From: Halopiger xanaduensis SH-6
GTDB lineage: Archaea; Halobacteriota; Halobacteria; Halobacteriales; Natrialbaceae
Length of the DNA stretch: 64,000 nt
Assembly: GCF_000217715.1 (NCBI RefSeq)
Contig: NC_015666.1
Location: 2,678,270 to 2,742,269, forward strand
Reading direction: 5' to 3'
Part shown: piece after piece, positions 1-8,141 of the stretch
Numbering within the stretch: position 1 is the first letter of the stretch
How the letters are laid out: each line of letters opens with the position of its first letter
The notes under the pieces: generated by a model
Told to the model about the DNA's origin: nothing
Seen by the model: only the letters and a program-made list of their open reading frames with translations
Database searches by the model: none
Made by a program: the position numbers and the translations under genes

Positions 1-1
1 C

Positions 2-1204
2 ACCCTCGCGGACATGCGCTCGCTGAACCTCCTGCGGGCGGAGGTCTACCCCCGCGTCTCCGAGCACGTCCCCGAGATCATCGACCTCGTCGAGACCCTA
101 GTCGAGAAGGGCTACGCCTACGAGTCCAACGGCTCGGTCTACTTCGACGTCACCGCGTTCGACGACTACGGCAAGCTCTCGAACCAGGAACTCGAGGAGA
201 TCGAGTCCCAGGGCGACCCCGACGAGCGCTCGGAGAAGCGCCACCCCGCGGACTTCGCGCTCTGGAAGGCCGGCGGCGTCGACGCCGACGCGGTCGCGGA
301 GCACCGCCATGAGGGCGCCGCACCGGCCGAGGAGGCCTGCGAAACGTCTCAGACCTGGGAGTCGCCGTGGGGCGAGGGCCGCCCCGGCTGGCACATCGAG
401 TGCTCAGTCATGAGCATGACCCACTTGGACGAGACGCTGGACCTCCACGTCGGCGGCCGCGATCTGGTCTTCCCGCACCACGAAAACGAGATCGCCCAGT
501 CGGAGGCCGCGACCGACCGGCAGTTCGCCAAGTACTGGCTCCACTGCGAACTGTTCCAGATGGACGACGAGAAGATGTCCTCGAGCCTCGGCAACTTCGT
601 CACCGTCGAAGACGCCGTCGACCAGTGGGGGACGAACGTCCTCCGGACCTTCCTGACGGCGGGATCGTACAACAGCAAGCAGCTGTACTCCGACGAGACG
701 ATCGCCGAGGCCGAGGAGCGCTGGGAACGGCTCGAGCGCGCCTACGAGACGGCCGTCGACGCCCTCGATTCGCCCGACGCGCGGACGAAAGTCGAGGACG
801 AGGCGTTCCGCGCAGCCGTCGACGACGCCCGCGAGGCGTTCGTCGAGGCCATGAACGACGACTTCAACACGCGCGAGGCCCAGTCCGCGCTGCTGGAAAT
901 CGCGAGCGAGATCAACGCCCACGTCGACGACACCGACGAGTACGACTACCGCGGCCTCCGCGAAGCCGTCGACGCCCTCGAGGAGCTTGGCGACGTCCTC
1001 GGACTCTCCTTTACCGACGAGACGACCGGGTCGGCCGAACTCGCCGGCGACGTCGTCGACCTCGTGCTCGAGGTCCGCGAGCAGGAACGCGACGCGGGCA
1101 ACTACGAGCGTGCGGACGAACTGCGCGACGAACTCGAGGCACTCGGCATCGAGGTGCAGGATACGGACGAGGGGCCGACGTACCGGCTGCCATCGGGCGA
1201 GTAA
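2..1204 (+). CDS. cysS: Cysteinyl-tRNA synthetase, 5' end outside window
   Basis: Class I aminoacyl-tRNA synthetase that charges tRNA-Cys in the cytoplasm. The reading frame is open to the left edge, and the first ATG (14) lies inside the catalytic domain, so the start is outside the window. Visible marks are the WHIECSVM segment (a zinc-site region in CysS), HHENEIAQSEA, and the KMSSS loop encoded at 572-586, followed by the helical anticodon-binding part and the C-terminal region with GNYERADELRDEL. Stop is TAA at 1204. Certain as a family assignment. Confidence 0.97.
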   Translation, partial: TLADMRSLNLLRAEVYPRVSEHVPEIIDLVETLVEKGYAYESNGSVYFDVTAFDDYGKLSNQELEEIESQGDPDERSEKRHPADFALWKAGGVDADAVAEHRHEGAAPAEEACETSQTWESPWGEGRPGWHIECSVMSMTHLDETLDLHVGGRDLVFPHHENEIAQSEAATDRQFAKYWLHCELFQMDDEKMSSSLGNFVTVEDAVDQWGTNVLRTFLTAGSYNSKQLYSDETIAEAEERWERLERAYETAVDALDSPDARTKVEDEAFRAAVDDAREAFVEAMNDDFNTREAQSALLEIASEINAHVDDTDEYDYRGLREAVDALEELGDVLGLSFTDETTGSAELAGDVVDLVLEVREQERDAGNYERADELRDELEALGIEVQDTDEGPTYRLPSGE

Positions 1205-1325
1205 GTCGCACCTCGAGCGCGAGGTTCGACGTCACGCTGCTTTTCGACCGCGGCATCGCGCGACGGCGTTCGCGAAACGCGAGACCGACGGCAGAACGAG
1301 AACCGGACGAGGATCGAGCGGCGCG

Positions 1326-2297
1326 TTACAGCCCGAGCGCAGTCGCAATCGACAGGCCGCTCGCGAGCGCCCCGATCAGGTAGCCGCCGATCGCGCCGCC
1401 GTTGAGCAGCGGCAGGCCCGCGTGCGCACGCCCCTTGAGCACCATGTACATCAGCACGAGCAGCCCGGCGAGCGTCCCGACGAGCGCGCCCAGCGCCGCC
1501 CAGTTCAGTGCGATGAACGGCACCGAGATCGTTCCGGCCTCGAGGAAGAAGGCCGCGCTGGCGACGAGAATCGTGGGGATGACGGCGTCGCCGAGGCCGA
1601 TGAACAGGGCGTCGCGGTCGATGTTTCGTTCGTCGTCGGCGTCGTTGGCTTCGCTCCCGCCGTCCTCGAGCGTCTCGGGGTTGCTATCGGGTTCGAGGTA
1701 GGAGTACGAGAGCGTCGTCGGCACGACGAGGACGACGGGGATCTTGAGGTCCATCACGCCCTCGGCCAGATCGAGCATGTGTTCGGTGCCGTAGACGCTG
1801 ATGGCGTCGTAGACCGCCAGCACGGTCAGCAACAGCAGCGCCGGGAGGAGCCCGAAACTGATGCCGAACAGGGCGGCGGCGCCGGCCCCGATCAACACGC
1901 CGGCGCCGTCGATGACGTACCACTCCGGGTGGAGGTATAGCGCCGCGCCGACGCCGACGGCGGCCGCCGCGGCGAGGGCGTTCGTCGACCCGACCGTGAC
2001 GACGGGCGGCACGAACTCGCTTAAGACGTACCACGCGAGCATGACGCTGACGGCGACGATCATCGCGCGGATGAGTCCTTGCAGGTCGTACTTGAACGCG
2101 GCCAGCATGAACCCGGTCGCGACGAGGATGATGCCGAAGTAGACGATACTGTTGGTCGGGTTCGCGGGGTCGTCGACGGCCTGCCGTTCGGACTCGTAGA
2201 ACGGCTCGAGCAGCGCCAGCGCGCCGAGTTGGATGCCGAGAAAGAGCAGCACCGTCACGCCGACGGCCACGAGAACCCGTTTCCGGTCGTCGTTCAT
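1326..2297 (-). CDS. Presenilin-like intramembrane aspartyl protease (PSH)
   Basis: A 323-aa membrane protein with about nine hydrophobic segments. It carries the two catalytic aspartates of the presenilin/signal-peptide-peptidase family: a YD motif (D164, in AVYDAISVYG) and a GxGD motif (GLGD, D237), plus a PAL-like GLPLL at about 294-298. An acidic cytoplasmic loop (about 201-230) separates the two catalytic helices, as in archaeal PSH proteins. Known role of the family: cleavage of single-pass membrane peptides within the bilayer; the substrate here is unknown. It lies 96 bp downstream of gar1 on the same strand. An A/T-rich stretch at about 2325-2335 could give it its own promoter. Confidence 0.9.
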   Translation of the reverse strand: MNDDRKRVLVAVGVTVLLFLGIQLGALALLEPFYESERQAVDDPANPTNSIVYFGIILVATGFMLAAFKYDLQGLIRAMIVAVSVMLAWYVLSEFVPPVVTVGSTNALAAAAAVGVGAALYLHPEWYVIDGAGVLIGAGAAALFGISFGLLPALLLLTVLAVYDAISVYGTEHMLDLAEGVMDLKIPVVLVVPTTLSYSYLEPDSNPETLEDGGSEANDADDERNIDRDALFIGLGDAVIPTILVASAAFFLEAGTISVPFIALNWAALGALVGTLAGLLVLMYMVLKGRAHAGLPLLNGGAIGGYLIGALASGLSIATALGL

Positions 2298-2393
2298 AGC
2301 GCGGCGTTTGGCCCCGGGTCCTATGGTGTTTTTGTTACACGGGCACGTGTCGAGGAACGACCGCGAACGCGTGCCACCGGCTGCTCCGGCCGA

Positions 2394-2648
2394 CTACCGG
2401 GCGTAGAGCGTCGACCCGACCAGCGACGGCAGGTGGACGTCGTCGTCCGGCGTCACCGCCAAGTAGGGGCGACCGACCGGCCCGAAGACGTCGACGACCC
2501 GGCCGACCTCCTCGAGGTTGTCGTCGAGAACGGCGGTGCCGATCTCGTCGCGGTGGGCATCAGAGTCGGCGTCGTCGCCGCCAGCGTCGTCCGCCCGCAG
2601 CACGGCCAACCCCTGTGCGGTGCGGACGACCGATCCGATCCGGCGCAT
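2394..2648 (-). CDS. gar1: H/ACA RNP component Gar1
   Basis: An 84-aa protein with the Gar1/Naf1 beta-barrel pattern (MRRIGSVVRTAQGLAVL, then VGRVVDVFGPVGRPYLAV). Gar1 is part of the archaeal H/ACA guide-RNP that makes pseudouridine in rRNA, together with Cbf5, Nop10 and L7Ae. It has a short acidic insertion (GGDDADSDAHRDE) in the first loop. Its start follows the srp19 stop after one base, so the two genes are cotranscribed; srp19-gar1 is a common archaeal pairing. Confidence 0.92.
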   Translation of the reverse strand: MRRIGSVVRTAQGLAVLRADDAGGDDADSDAHRDEIGTAVLDDNLEEVGRVVDVFGPVGRPYLAVTPDDDVHLPSLVGSTLYAR

Positions 2649-2649
2649 C

Positions 2650-2931
2650 TCACTCGCGCATCGCGACGACGTACGCCGCGACGGCCTGGATGAGGTCGTT
2701 CTTCGTCGAGTCGTCGGCGCCGCGGACGACGACTCGGCCGCGCTGGGCCCACGGCTCTCGAGAGTAGGCTTTGTCCCGCTCGATCGTCGCGTCGTACCCG
2801 ATCTGCTGGACCGCTTTGGCGATCTCGTCGACCGTCGGCTCCTCGACTGCCAGGTCCTGCGAGACGCGCCGCCCTTCGGATCGCGACAGCGTCGCGTCGA
2901 GGTAGGCGGGCCAGATGACGTTCTCGACCAT
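2650..2931 (-). CDS. srp19: Signal recognition particle protein SRP19
   Basis: Binds 7S RNA and prepares it for SRP54 during co-translational membrane targeting. The start [13 protein letters not shown] is the usual haloarchaeal SRP19 N-terminus, followed by the [11 protein letters not shown]-binding segment and a basic-poor C-terminus. The frame is open to a TTG at 2970, but that codon sits inside the A/T-rich promoter element (about 2955-2968), so the ATG at 2931, about 30 bp downstream of it, is chosen as a leaderless start. 93 aa, normal for the family. First gene of the srp19-gar1 unit. Confidence 0.93.
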   Translation of the reverse strand: MVENVIWPAYLDATLSRSEGRRVSQDLAVEEPTVDEIAKAVQQIGYDATIERDKAYSREPWAQRGRVVVRGADDSTKNDLIQAVAAYVVAMRE

Positions 2932-3020
2932 ACGTTCGTCTGCGTAGGCCGTGGTGTAAACCCTTTTCAAAAGACTCGGCTGTAGCGACTCGATCGAAAC
3001 GGGGATCTGAGCCGTATGCG

Positions 3021-4241
3021 TTACTGTCGACGGGCCAGCAGCACCGCGACGGCGAGCGCGCCGACGATCGCGACGGGCGCGCCGAAGCCGGGGATCGAGT
3101 CGCCGCTCGAGCCCTCGTCTTCCGCGTCGTCAGCGGACCCGTCGCCCGATTCTTCGTTGGAAGCGTCGTCCGACTCGTCGGCGGAACCGTCGTTCGATCC
3201 GTTATCGGCCGTCTCGTTGTCGTCGGTGGAGACGTCGGTATCGATCTCGAGGTCGGATTCGGCTTCCTCGTAGGCGTCGGGGTGGACCTCGCTGGCGATC
3301 TCCTCGATCGCGAGGACGACGCGCGGGCCGGGCTGGCTCATGTAGTTGTCGTTGACCGCAACGAACTGCTCGTTCTCGTAGGCGGTCGTCGACGTCGCGG
3401 CCTCACGAACCGGCGGTTCCTCGGCGGAATCGCCGTACACGATCCACTCGGGGTCTTCCTCGACGACAACCTCCTCGCTGATGGTCGCCCAGCCCTCGAT
3501 GCCGGCGTCCGCGCCGAGGTTGTCGACGCCGGCGGTCGTCAGGATCTCGTCTTGGAAAGTGCCGTTACCGGCGGTGTAGCCGTCGCCCATCGCGTAGTAG
3601 GCGAGCGGTCGATCCTCGTCCGGAACCGCCTCGTCGACGACCGAGAGCCGCTCGTCCATCCACTCGAGGGTATCCGCGGCGCCCTCACACTCGCCGACGA
3701 GCTCGCCGGTGAGCCGGACGTTCTCGGCGACGCCGTCAAGCGATTCGCTGGTCGGGAAGACGTAGACCGTCAGCCCGGCCTCGCGGAGCGTGTCGATCAC
3801 GTCGTCGCCCTCGAGGGCGTTGGCCGCGAGGACGACGTCGGGCTCGCGGTCGATAACCTCCTCCGCGACGGGGGTGACGCCGTCGTCTTCGGTGATGTCG
3901 AGGTCGGCGCTCGCATTGAGGTAGTCGGTGTACGGACTGACCGGCATGCCGACGACCTTGTCCTCGGCGCCGATCTCGTACAGCGTCTGCGCGTCGCTGG
4001 GCTGGAGCGCCACGACCGACTCGGGCTCCTCCTCGATCGTGATCTCCTCGCCCGTCGCGTCCTCGAGTGTCAGCGGATACTCACAGGTCGGGTCCGCCTG
4101 CGTTTGTGCTAGCTGTGCTGCCTGTGCCGTCTCCGCCGTCGACTCGCCGGCGGTCGCCGACGGGCTCCCGACGACGCCGGCGGGAACCGCGCCGGCGAGA
4201 AGAACGGTCGCGGTAATCAGCAGGATCAGTAGTCGTCGCAT
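3021..4241 (-). CDS. btuF: Cobalamin-type ABC transporter binding protein, PGF-CTERM anchored
   Basis: 406-aa periplasmic-binding protein of the BtuF/FhuD class: [19 protein letters not shown] opens the first lobe and [18 protein letters not shown] follows. It has an N-terminal Sec-type signal ([19 protein letters not shown], no lipobox) and, after an acidic Ser/Asp/Glu-rich stalk, the tripartite end PGFG...hydrophobic...RRQ. That is a PGF-CTERM signal, which archaeosortase ArtA processes for lipid attachment. Start ATG 4241 is preferred over an upstream GTG at 4256. It is divergent from the btuCD permease and ATPase, so the three form one importer. Cobalamin is the likely substrate; heme or another metal chelate is possible. 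Confidence 0.85.
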   Translation of the reverse strand: MRRLLILLITATVLLAGAVPAGVVGSPSATAGESTAETAQAAQLAQTQADPTCEYPLTLEDATGEEITIEEEPESVVALQPSDAQTLYEIGAEDKVVGMPVSPYTDYLNASADLDITEDDGVTPVAEEVIDREPDVVLAANALEGDDVIDTLREAGLTVYVFPTSESLDGVAENVRLTGELVGECEGAADTLEWMDERLSVVDEAVPDEDRPLAYYAMGDGYTAGNGTFQDEILTTAGVDNLGADAGIEGWATISEEVVVEEDPEWIVYGDSAEEPPVREAATSTTAYENEQFVAVNDNYMSQPGPRVVLAIEEIASEVHPDAYEEAESDLEIDTDVSTDDNETADNGSNDGSADESDDASNEESGDGSADDAEDEGSSGDSIPGFGAPVAIVGALAVAVLLARRQ

Positions 4242-4300
4242 CGTCGGTACTTCCACTCGAGCCCAACAAATACTTGACTACTGCAAGCGAGGTTGCGATC
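4242..4300. promoter_or_regulatory. Shared divergent promoter region btuF / btuCD
   Basis: Only about 60 bp separate the btuF ATG from the likely btuC start. The single A/T-rich core, caaatacttg at 4267-4276, is almost self-complementary and reads as a TATA-like element in both directions, at about -27 to -35 from either start. A shared core would force mutual exclusion or co-regulation of the binding protein and the permease. No cobalamin riboswitch is visible, which is expected in archaea. Confidence 0.45.
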
Positions 4301-5314
4301 GTGCCGCAGCCGGGCCGAATTATCTCGTGGACGGTCGCGCTCGCAGCGCTGCTCGTCGTCGTCGTCGTCGGCAGCGCCATGTTCGGTCCGGTCCGGATCG
4401 ACGCGCCGACGGTCGCTCGAGCGATTTTGAATCGGGCCGGCGCCGGCCCGTACGAGGTCTCCGCGGCCCACCAGGCGATCGTCGTCGACGTGCGACTCCC
4501 GCGGATCGCGCTGGCCGCCGTCGTCGGCTTCGCGCTCGCGGCCGCGGGGACGGTCATGCAGGGCTTCTTTCGAAATCCGCTCGCCGATCCGTCGATCATC
4601 GGCGTCTCCTCTGGCGCGGCGGCCGGCGCGGTCGCCGCGATCGCGTTTCCGGCGCTCGTGCCGTTCGGCAGCCTCCACCTCGCGGCGTTCGTCGGCGCGC
4701 TGGCGACGGCGTTTCTCGTCTACGCGATCGCGACCGACGGCGGGCGGACGCCGGTCGCAACCTTGCTGCTCGCGGGCGTCGCCGTGCAGGCCTTTCTCGG
4801 CGCGGTGATCTCCTACATGCTCGTCCACAGCGGCGACAGCCTCCGCGAGGCCGTCGTCTGGCTGATGGGCCACCTCCACAACAGCACCTGGGGCGACGTT
4901 CGCTTCGCCCTCCCGTTCGCGGTCGTCGGCGTGCTCGCGCTCTGTGCGTTCGCCCGCGACCTGAACGTCCTCCTGCTCGGCGAGGAGGACGCCCACCACC
5001 TCGGGGTCGACGTCGAGCGGACCAAACTGCTCCTGCTCGCGTTGGCCAGCGTCGTCACCGCCGCCGGCGTCGCCGTCGCGGGCGTCATCGGCTTCGTCGG
5101 CCTCGTCGTCCCCCACATCATGCGGCTGCTCGTCGGCCCCGACCACCGCATCCTGCTGCCGACCAGCGCGCTCGCCGGCGCCTCCTTCCTCGTCGCGACC
5201 GACACGCTCGCTCGAGCGGGGCCGGCCGAAGTGCCGGTCGGGATCGTGACGGCCGCGCTGGGGGCGCCCTTCTTCCTCTTCCTGCTCGTTCGACGGGAGG
5301 TGCACTCGGTATGA
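4301..5314 (+). CDS. btuC: FecCD/BtuC-family ABC transporter permease
   Basis: Membrane-spanning subunit of the btuFCD importer, about 337 aa with ten hydrophobic segments. Typical family signatures are [20 protein letters not shown] and [11 protein letters not shown] near the N-terminus and [19 protein letters not shown] near the C-terminus. GTG at 4301 is chosen because it lies about 30 bp from the A/T core and gives a leaderless start; a TTG at 4274 would add nine residues. The stop overlaps the ATPase start by 4 bp (ATGA), which indicates translational coupling. Confidence 0.88.
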   Translation: MPQPGRIISWTVALAALLVVVVVGSAMFGPVRIDAPTVARAILNRAGAGPYEVSAAHQAIVVDVRLPRIALAAVVGFALAAAGTVMQGFFRNPLADPSIIGVSSGAAAGAVAAIAFPALVPFGSLHLAAFVGALATAFLVYAIATDGGRTPVATLLLAGVAVQAFLGAVISYMLVHSGDSLREAVVWLMGHLHNSTWGDVRFALPFAVVGVLALCAFARDLNVLLLGEEDAHHLGVDVERTKLLLLALASVVTAAGVAVAGVIGFVGLVVPHIMRLLVGPDHRILLPTSALAGASFLVATDTLARAGPAEVPVGIVTAALGAPFFLFLLVRREVHSV

Positions 5315-6633
5315 ACAGAACTGATCCGGACGCCGAGCGAGAACTGTCCCCGCTCAAACCGGCAACCGTTGTCGTCGAGAACGTCAGCCACGCGTTCGGC
5401 GACCTCCAGGTCCTCGAGGACGTCTCGCTGACCGTCGATCCCGGCGAGTTCGTCGGTCTCGTCGGCCCGAACGGGGCCGGGAAAACGACCCTCCTGCGGA
5501 CCATCAGCGGCGCGCTCGAGCCCGATTCGGGGACCGTCGAAATCGACGGTACGGACGTTCACGACGTTTCCTCGCGGGCCTCGAGCCGCCTCGTCGCGGT
5601 CGTCCCGCAGGACACGACGCTGTCGTTTTCCTTCGACGTGCGCGACGTCGTCGAGATGGGCCGGCACCCCCACCGCTCGCGGTTTGTGCCGCCGCGGCCC
5701 GAGGATCAAGCGGTCGTCGAGCGAGCCCTCGAACGCACCCGGACGAGCGAGTTCGCGGACCGGCCGATCGACGAGGTCAGCGGCGGCCAGCGCCAGCGGG
5801 TGGTCCTCGCCCGCGCGATCGCGCAGGCGACGCCGGCGCTGTTGCTCGACGAGCCGACGGCGAGCCTCGACGTCAACCACCAGGTCGAGACGCTCGAGTT
5901 GGTCCGCGAACTGGTCTCGGAGGGTCGGACGGCGGTGGCGGCGATCCACGACCTTGATCTCGCCGCGCGGTACTGCGATCGGCTCGTTCTGCTGTCAGAG
6001 GGCACGATAGCCCGCGAGGGGGCGCCGTCGGAGGTGCTGACGAGCGACGCGCTCGCGGACGCGTTCGACGCGACCGCGGTGGTAACGGAGAATCCGATCA
6101 CCGCGACGCCGACCGTCACGACGGTCGCCGACCGCGACGGCGGTCACCGATCGCTCCCGGAACGCGTGCACGTTCTGGGTACCGGCACGGCGGCGACGGG
6201 CGTTCTGGCCCGTCTCGAGGCCGCGGGAATCGACGCCAGCGTCGGCCCCATTCCGAGCGGCGGCGCGGTCGCCGAAACCGCGCGTCGTCTCGGCGCCGAC
6301 CCGCTCGTCACCGAACCGTTCTCGGCGCTGTCGGCGGACGACCGGGACGACCTCGAGCGCGCCGTCGACGCGAGCGAGGTGACGGTACTTGCGGATCTGT
6401 CGATCGGAACCGGAAATCGAGCCGTTCTCGAAGTACTCGAGGGCTGCGAGCGGCTCGTCGCCGTCGAGACGACGCCCGTTTCAGAGCGCCATTTCGTCGA
6501 TCCGGCGGCCCTTGAGCGGTACGAATCGTGCCGCGAGCGCGCGGCGGCGGCGACGGTTCGGAGGGTGATCGACGCCGTCGAATCGGTTACCGATCGGGAC
6601 GCCGAAGCGCCGCCATCGTCCGAAATCAGGTGA
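5311..6633 (+). CDS. btuD: Cobalamin-type ABC transporter ATPase with C-terminal extension
   Basis: 440-aa ATP-binding subunit of the btuFCD importer. Residues 18-260 are the ABC domain: Walker [10 protein letters not shown] (52-60), signature SGGQR (157-161), Walker B ALLLDEP (176-182), H-loop His213. Residues about 284-425 form an extra domain that starts [13 protein letters not shown], a glycine-rich beta-alpha-beta-like motif, and includes [18 protein letters not shown]. Such extensions occur in halobacterial BtuD homologues, but their function is not known to me. Starts by an ATGA overlap with btuC. Confidence 0.87.
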   Translation: MNRTDPDAERELSPLKPATVVVENVSHAFGDLQVLEDVSLTVDPGEFVGLVGPNGAGKTTLLRTISGALEPDSGTVEIDGTDVHDVSSRASSRLVAVVPQDTTLSFSFDVRDVVEMGRHPHRSRFVPPRPEDQAVVERALERTRTSEFADRPIDEVSGGQRQRVVLARAIAQATPALLLDEPTASLDVNHQVETLELVRELVSEGRTAVAAIHDLDLAARYCDRLVLLSEGTIAREGAPSEVLTSDALADAFDATAVVTENPITATPTVTTVADRDGGHRSLPERVHVLGTGTAATGVLARLEAAGIDASVGPIPSGGAVAETARRLGADPLVTEPFSALSADDRDDLERAVDASEVTVLADLSIGTGNRAVLEVLEGCERLVAVETTPVSERHFVDPAALERYESCRERAAAATVRRVIDAVESVTDRDAEAPPSSEIR

Positions 6634-6682
6634 GAATCGGCGGACAGCGTCGGCGGTCGGTACGCCGGCTCGAGCCGATTTG

Positions 6683-6696
6683 TTAGGGTCGCTTAA
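6683..6696. promoter_or_regulatory. Second, imperfect DtxR-like box
   Basis: TTAGGGTCGCTTAA has the same 14-bp layout as the perfect box at 6718-6731 (outer TTA/TAA and 4 of 6 arm positions complementary). The centres are 35 bp apart, about three helical turns, with the A/T-rich promoter between them. Confidence 0.4.
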
Positions 6697-6717
6697 AATC
6701 AGTAAACTTTTACAATT

Positions 6718-6731
6718 TTAGGCCAGCCTAA
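6718..6731. promoter_or_regulatory. DtxR/SirR-type iron operator
   Basis: TTAGGCCAGCCTAA is a perfect inverted repeat (TTAGGC-CA-GCCTAA). It closely matches the central part of the DtxR-family operator (TTAGGnnnnCCTAA). It lies between a TATA-like ttttaca (6708-6714) and the first downstream ATG, a position suited to repression. Haloarchaea have DtxR-family iron regulators (Idr, SirR), so iron-dependent repression of the binding-protein gene downstream is the inference. Confidence 0.65.
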
Positions 6732-6736
6732 TCCGC

Positions 6737-6856
6737 ATGGCAGTTGACGCCACATGTAATCGGTTCGCGACACGAGGCTCGAGCAAGACGCGAGAGCAGC
6801 CGATCGGTCGACCGACGCGAGCGGTGGCGCGCATCGGCGGAGGGAACCGAAGATGA
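6737..6856 (+). CDS. Possible 39-aa leader peptide upstream of the binding protein
   Basis: A short ORF begins 5 bp after the iron box and about 26 bp after the TATA-like element, so it sits exactly where a leaderless start is expected. Its TGA overlaps the ATG of the binding-protein gene (ATGA at 6853-6856). The product starts MAVDATCNRF, is rich in Arg and Gly, and matches no family I recognise. The Arg-rich content could also be what chance reading of GC-rich DNA gives. If translated, it would couple translation of the lipoprotein to itself. Confidence 0.35.
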   Translation: MAVDATCNRFATRGSSKTREQPIGRPTRAVARIGGGNRR

Positions 6857-8076
6857 GCGATAACGAGCGGCTCCGAAACGGCGCACCGACGCGGCGGGAC
6901 TACGTCAAGTACGGCGGAGTGATCGTCGGCGGCGGGCTGCTCGCCGGGTGTACGGACGACGAGTCGGGCGCACCGTCTGCGGCCGACGATGCGGCGGACT
7001 CTGAAATGAACTCGACGACGGATACGTCGTCCGAATCGGCCGAAGAGAGCGGGTACTCGGTGAGCATGGAACCCGCCGGGAAGGTCCGCTTCGACTCCGT
7101 GCCCGAGACGTGGATGGGCTACTTCAGCACCTACGGAGACATGGGGATCGCGCTCGGACAGCTCGACGGACTCCGAGCGCTGGTGTATCGAGACAGTTGG
7201 CCGACGGCGCTGTACGACACGATCCCCGGCGTCGACGTGTCGTTCGACGAGGTGGAACAACTCCATGGCGGGGGCAGCTTCGATCAGGAGGTGTTCTACG
7301 AACTCGACTGCGACGTCCACCTCCTCGATCCGAACTTCGTCAGCCTGAAACACGACTCGGTTTCCGAGGAAGATTTCGAGGAAATCGCGGACGACGTTGG
7401 TCCGGTCGTCGGAAACTACATTCGCCGCCACGGCGAGGAGTGGCACGACTATCCGTACTACTCGCTGTACGACGCGTTCGAGAAGATCGCCAAACTGTTC
7501 CAGGAACGGGACCGCTACGAGATCATCAAGTCGGTTCACGACGAGTTCATCGCCGAACTGCAATCGCAACTTCCGCCGCGCGAAGAACGACCGGAGATCG
7601 GACTCCTCTCGACGTTTTCCGATTTCGAGGAAGGATCGTTCCACGCCTACCCGATCGGCGACGGCAACGGGAAGAAACAGTACCGGGACCTCGGAATCGT
7701 CGACGCGTTCGAACCGCACATTGACGGAAGCTACGCAAACTGGGATTACGAGCAACTGCTGGAAGCGGATCCGGACGTCCTGGTGTTCGCCTACGGACTC
7801 TCGGACGTCACGGCCGAGGAGTTCGAAGAACGGATGGAGAAACTCCGCTCCCATTCGGTCGGTCGGCGGCTCGCCGCCGTGAAAAACGACCGGCTGTACC
7901 GGGGCGGGACGTCCTATCAGGGGCCGGTGATCAACCTGCTACAGACGGAGGCCGCGGCGAAGCAGTTCTACCCCGACCGGTTCGGGCCGTGGAACGGCAT
8001 CGAGACGCTGCTGGACGAGGACGCGCAGTTGTTCGACCACCAACGGATCGCGGACGTCATCAACGGCACGTTCTAG
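6853..8076 (+). CDS. Iron/siderophore-type ABC solute-binding lipoprotein (Tat)
   Basis: 407-aa binding protein of the FepB/FhuD class. The N-terminus has a twin-arginine motif (R14 R15 DYVKYGG) and a lipobox LAGC (C33), so it is exported folded and lipid-anchored. An acidic Ser/Thr linker then leads to the two-lobed domain, with VRFDSVPETWMGYFSTYGDM in lobe 1 and LEADPDVLVFAYG in lobe 2. No permease or ATPase follows, so it must use components encoded elsewhere, possibly btuCD 220 bp upstream on the same strand. The iron boxes ahead of it argue for iron-chelate or heme rather than cobalamin. Confidence 0.82.
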   Translation: MSDNERLRNGAPTRRDYVKYGGVIVGGGLLAGCTDDESGAPSAADDAADSEMNSTTDTSSESAEESGYSVSMEPAGKVRFDSVPETWMGYFSTYGDMGIALGQLDGLRALVYRDSWPTALYDTIPGVDVSFDEVEQLHGGGSFDQEVFYELDCDVHLLDPNFVSLKHDSVSEEDFEEIADDVGPVVGNYIRRHGEEWHDYPYYSLYDAFEKIAKLFQERDRYEIIKSVHDEFIAELQSQLPPREERPEIGLLSTFSDFEEGSFHAYPIGDGNGKKQYRDLGIVDAFEPHIDGSYANWDYEQLLEADPDVLVFAYGLSDVTAEEFEERMEKLRSHSVGRRLAAVKNDRLYRGGTSYQGPVINLLQTEAAAKQFYPDRFGPWNGIETLLDEDAQLFDHQRIADVINGTF

Positions 8077-8141
8077 CGGCGAGACGAACGACGGCCTGCA
8101 ACTGAACGGTTTTTTACCCTTCCGTCTCCCAGTCACGGACA

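Noticed and set aside
367-1383. Long Arg-rich plus-strand open frame overlapping cysS
   Set aside because: A shadow of the cysS frame: high Arg/Pro content, no domain, and the true gene is unambiguous.
3928-5310. Long frame upstream of btuD in the same reading frame
   Set aside because: It runs over btuF (antisense) and btuC in the wrong frame; only the part from ATG 5311 is a gene.
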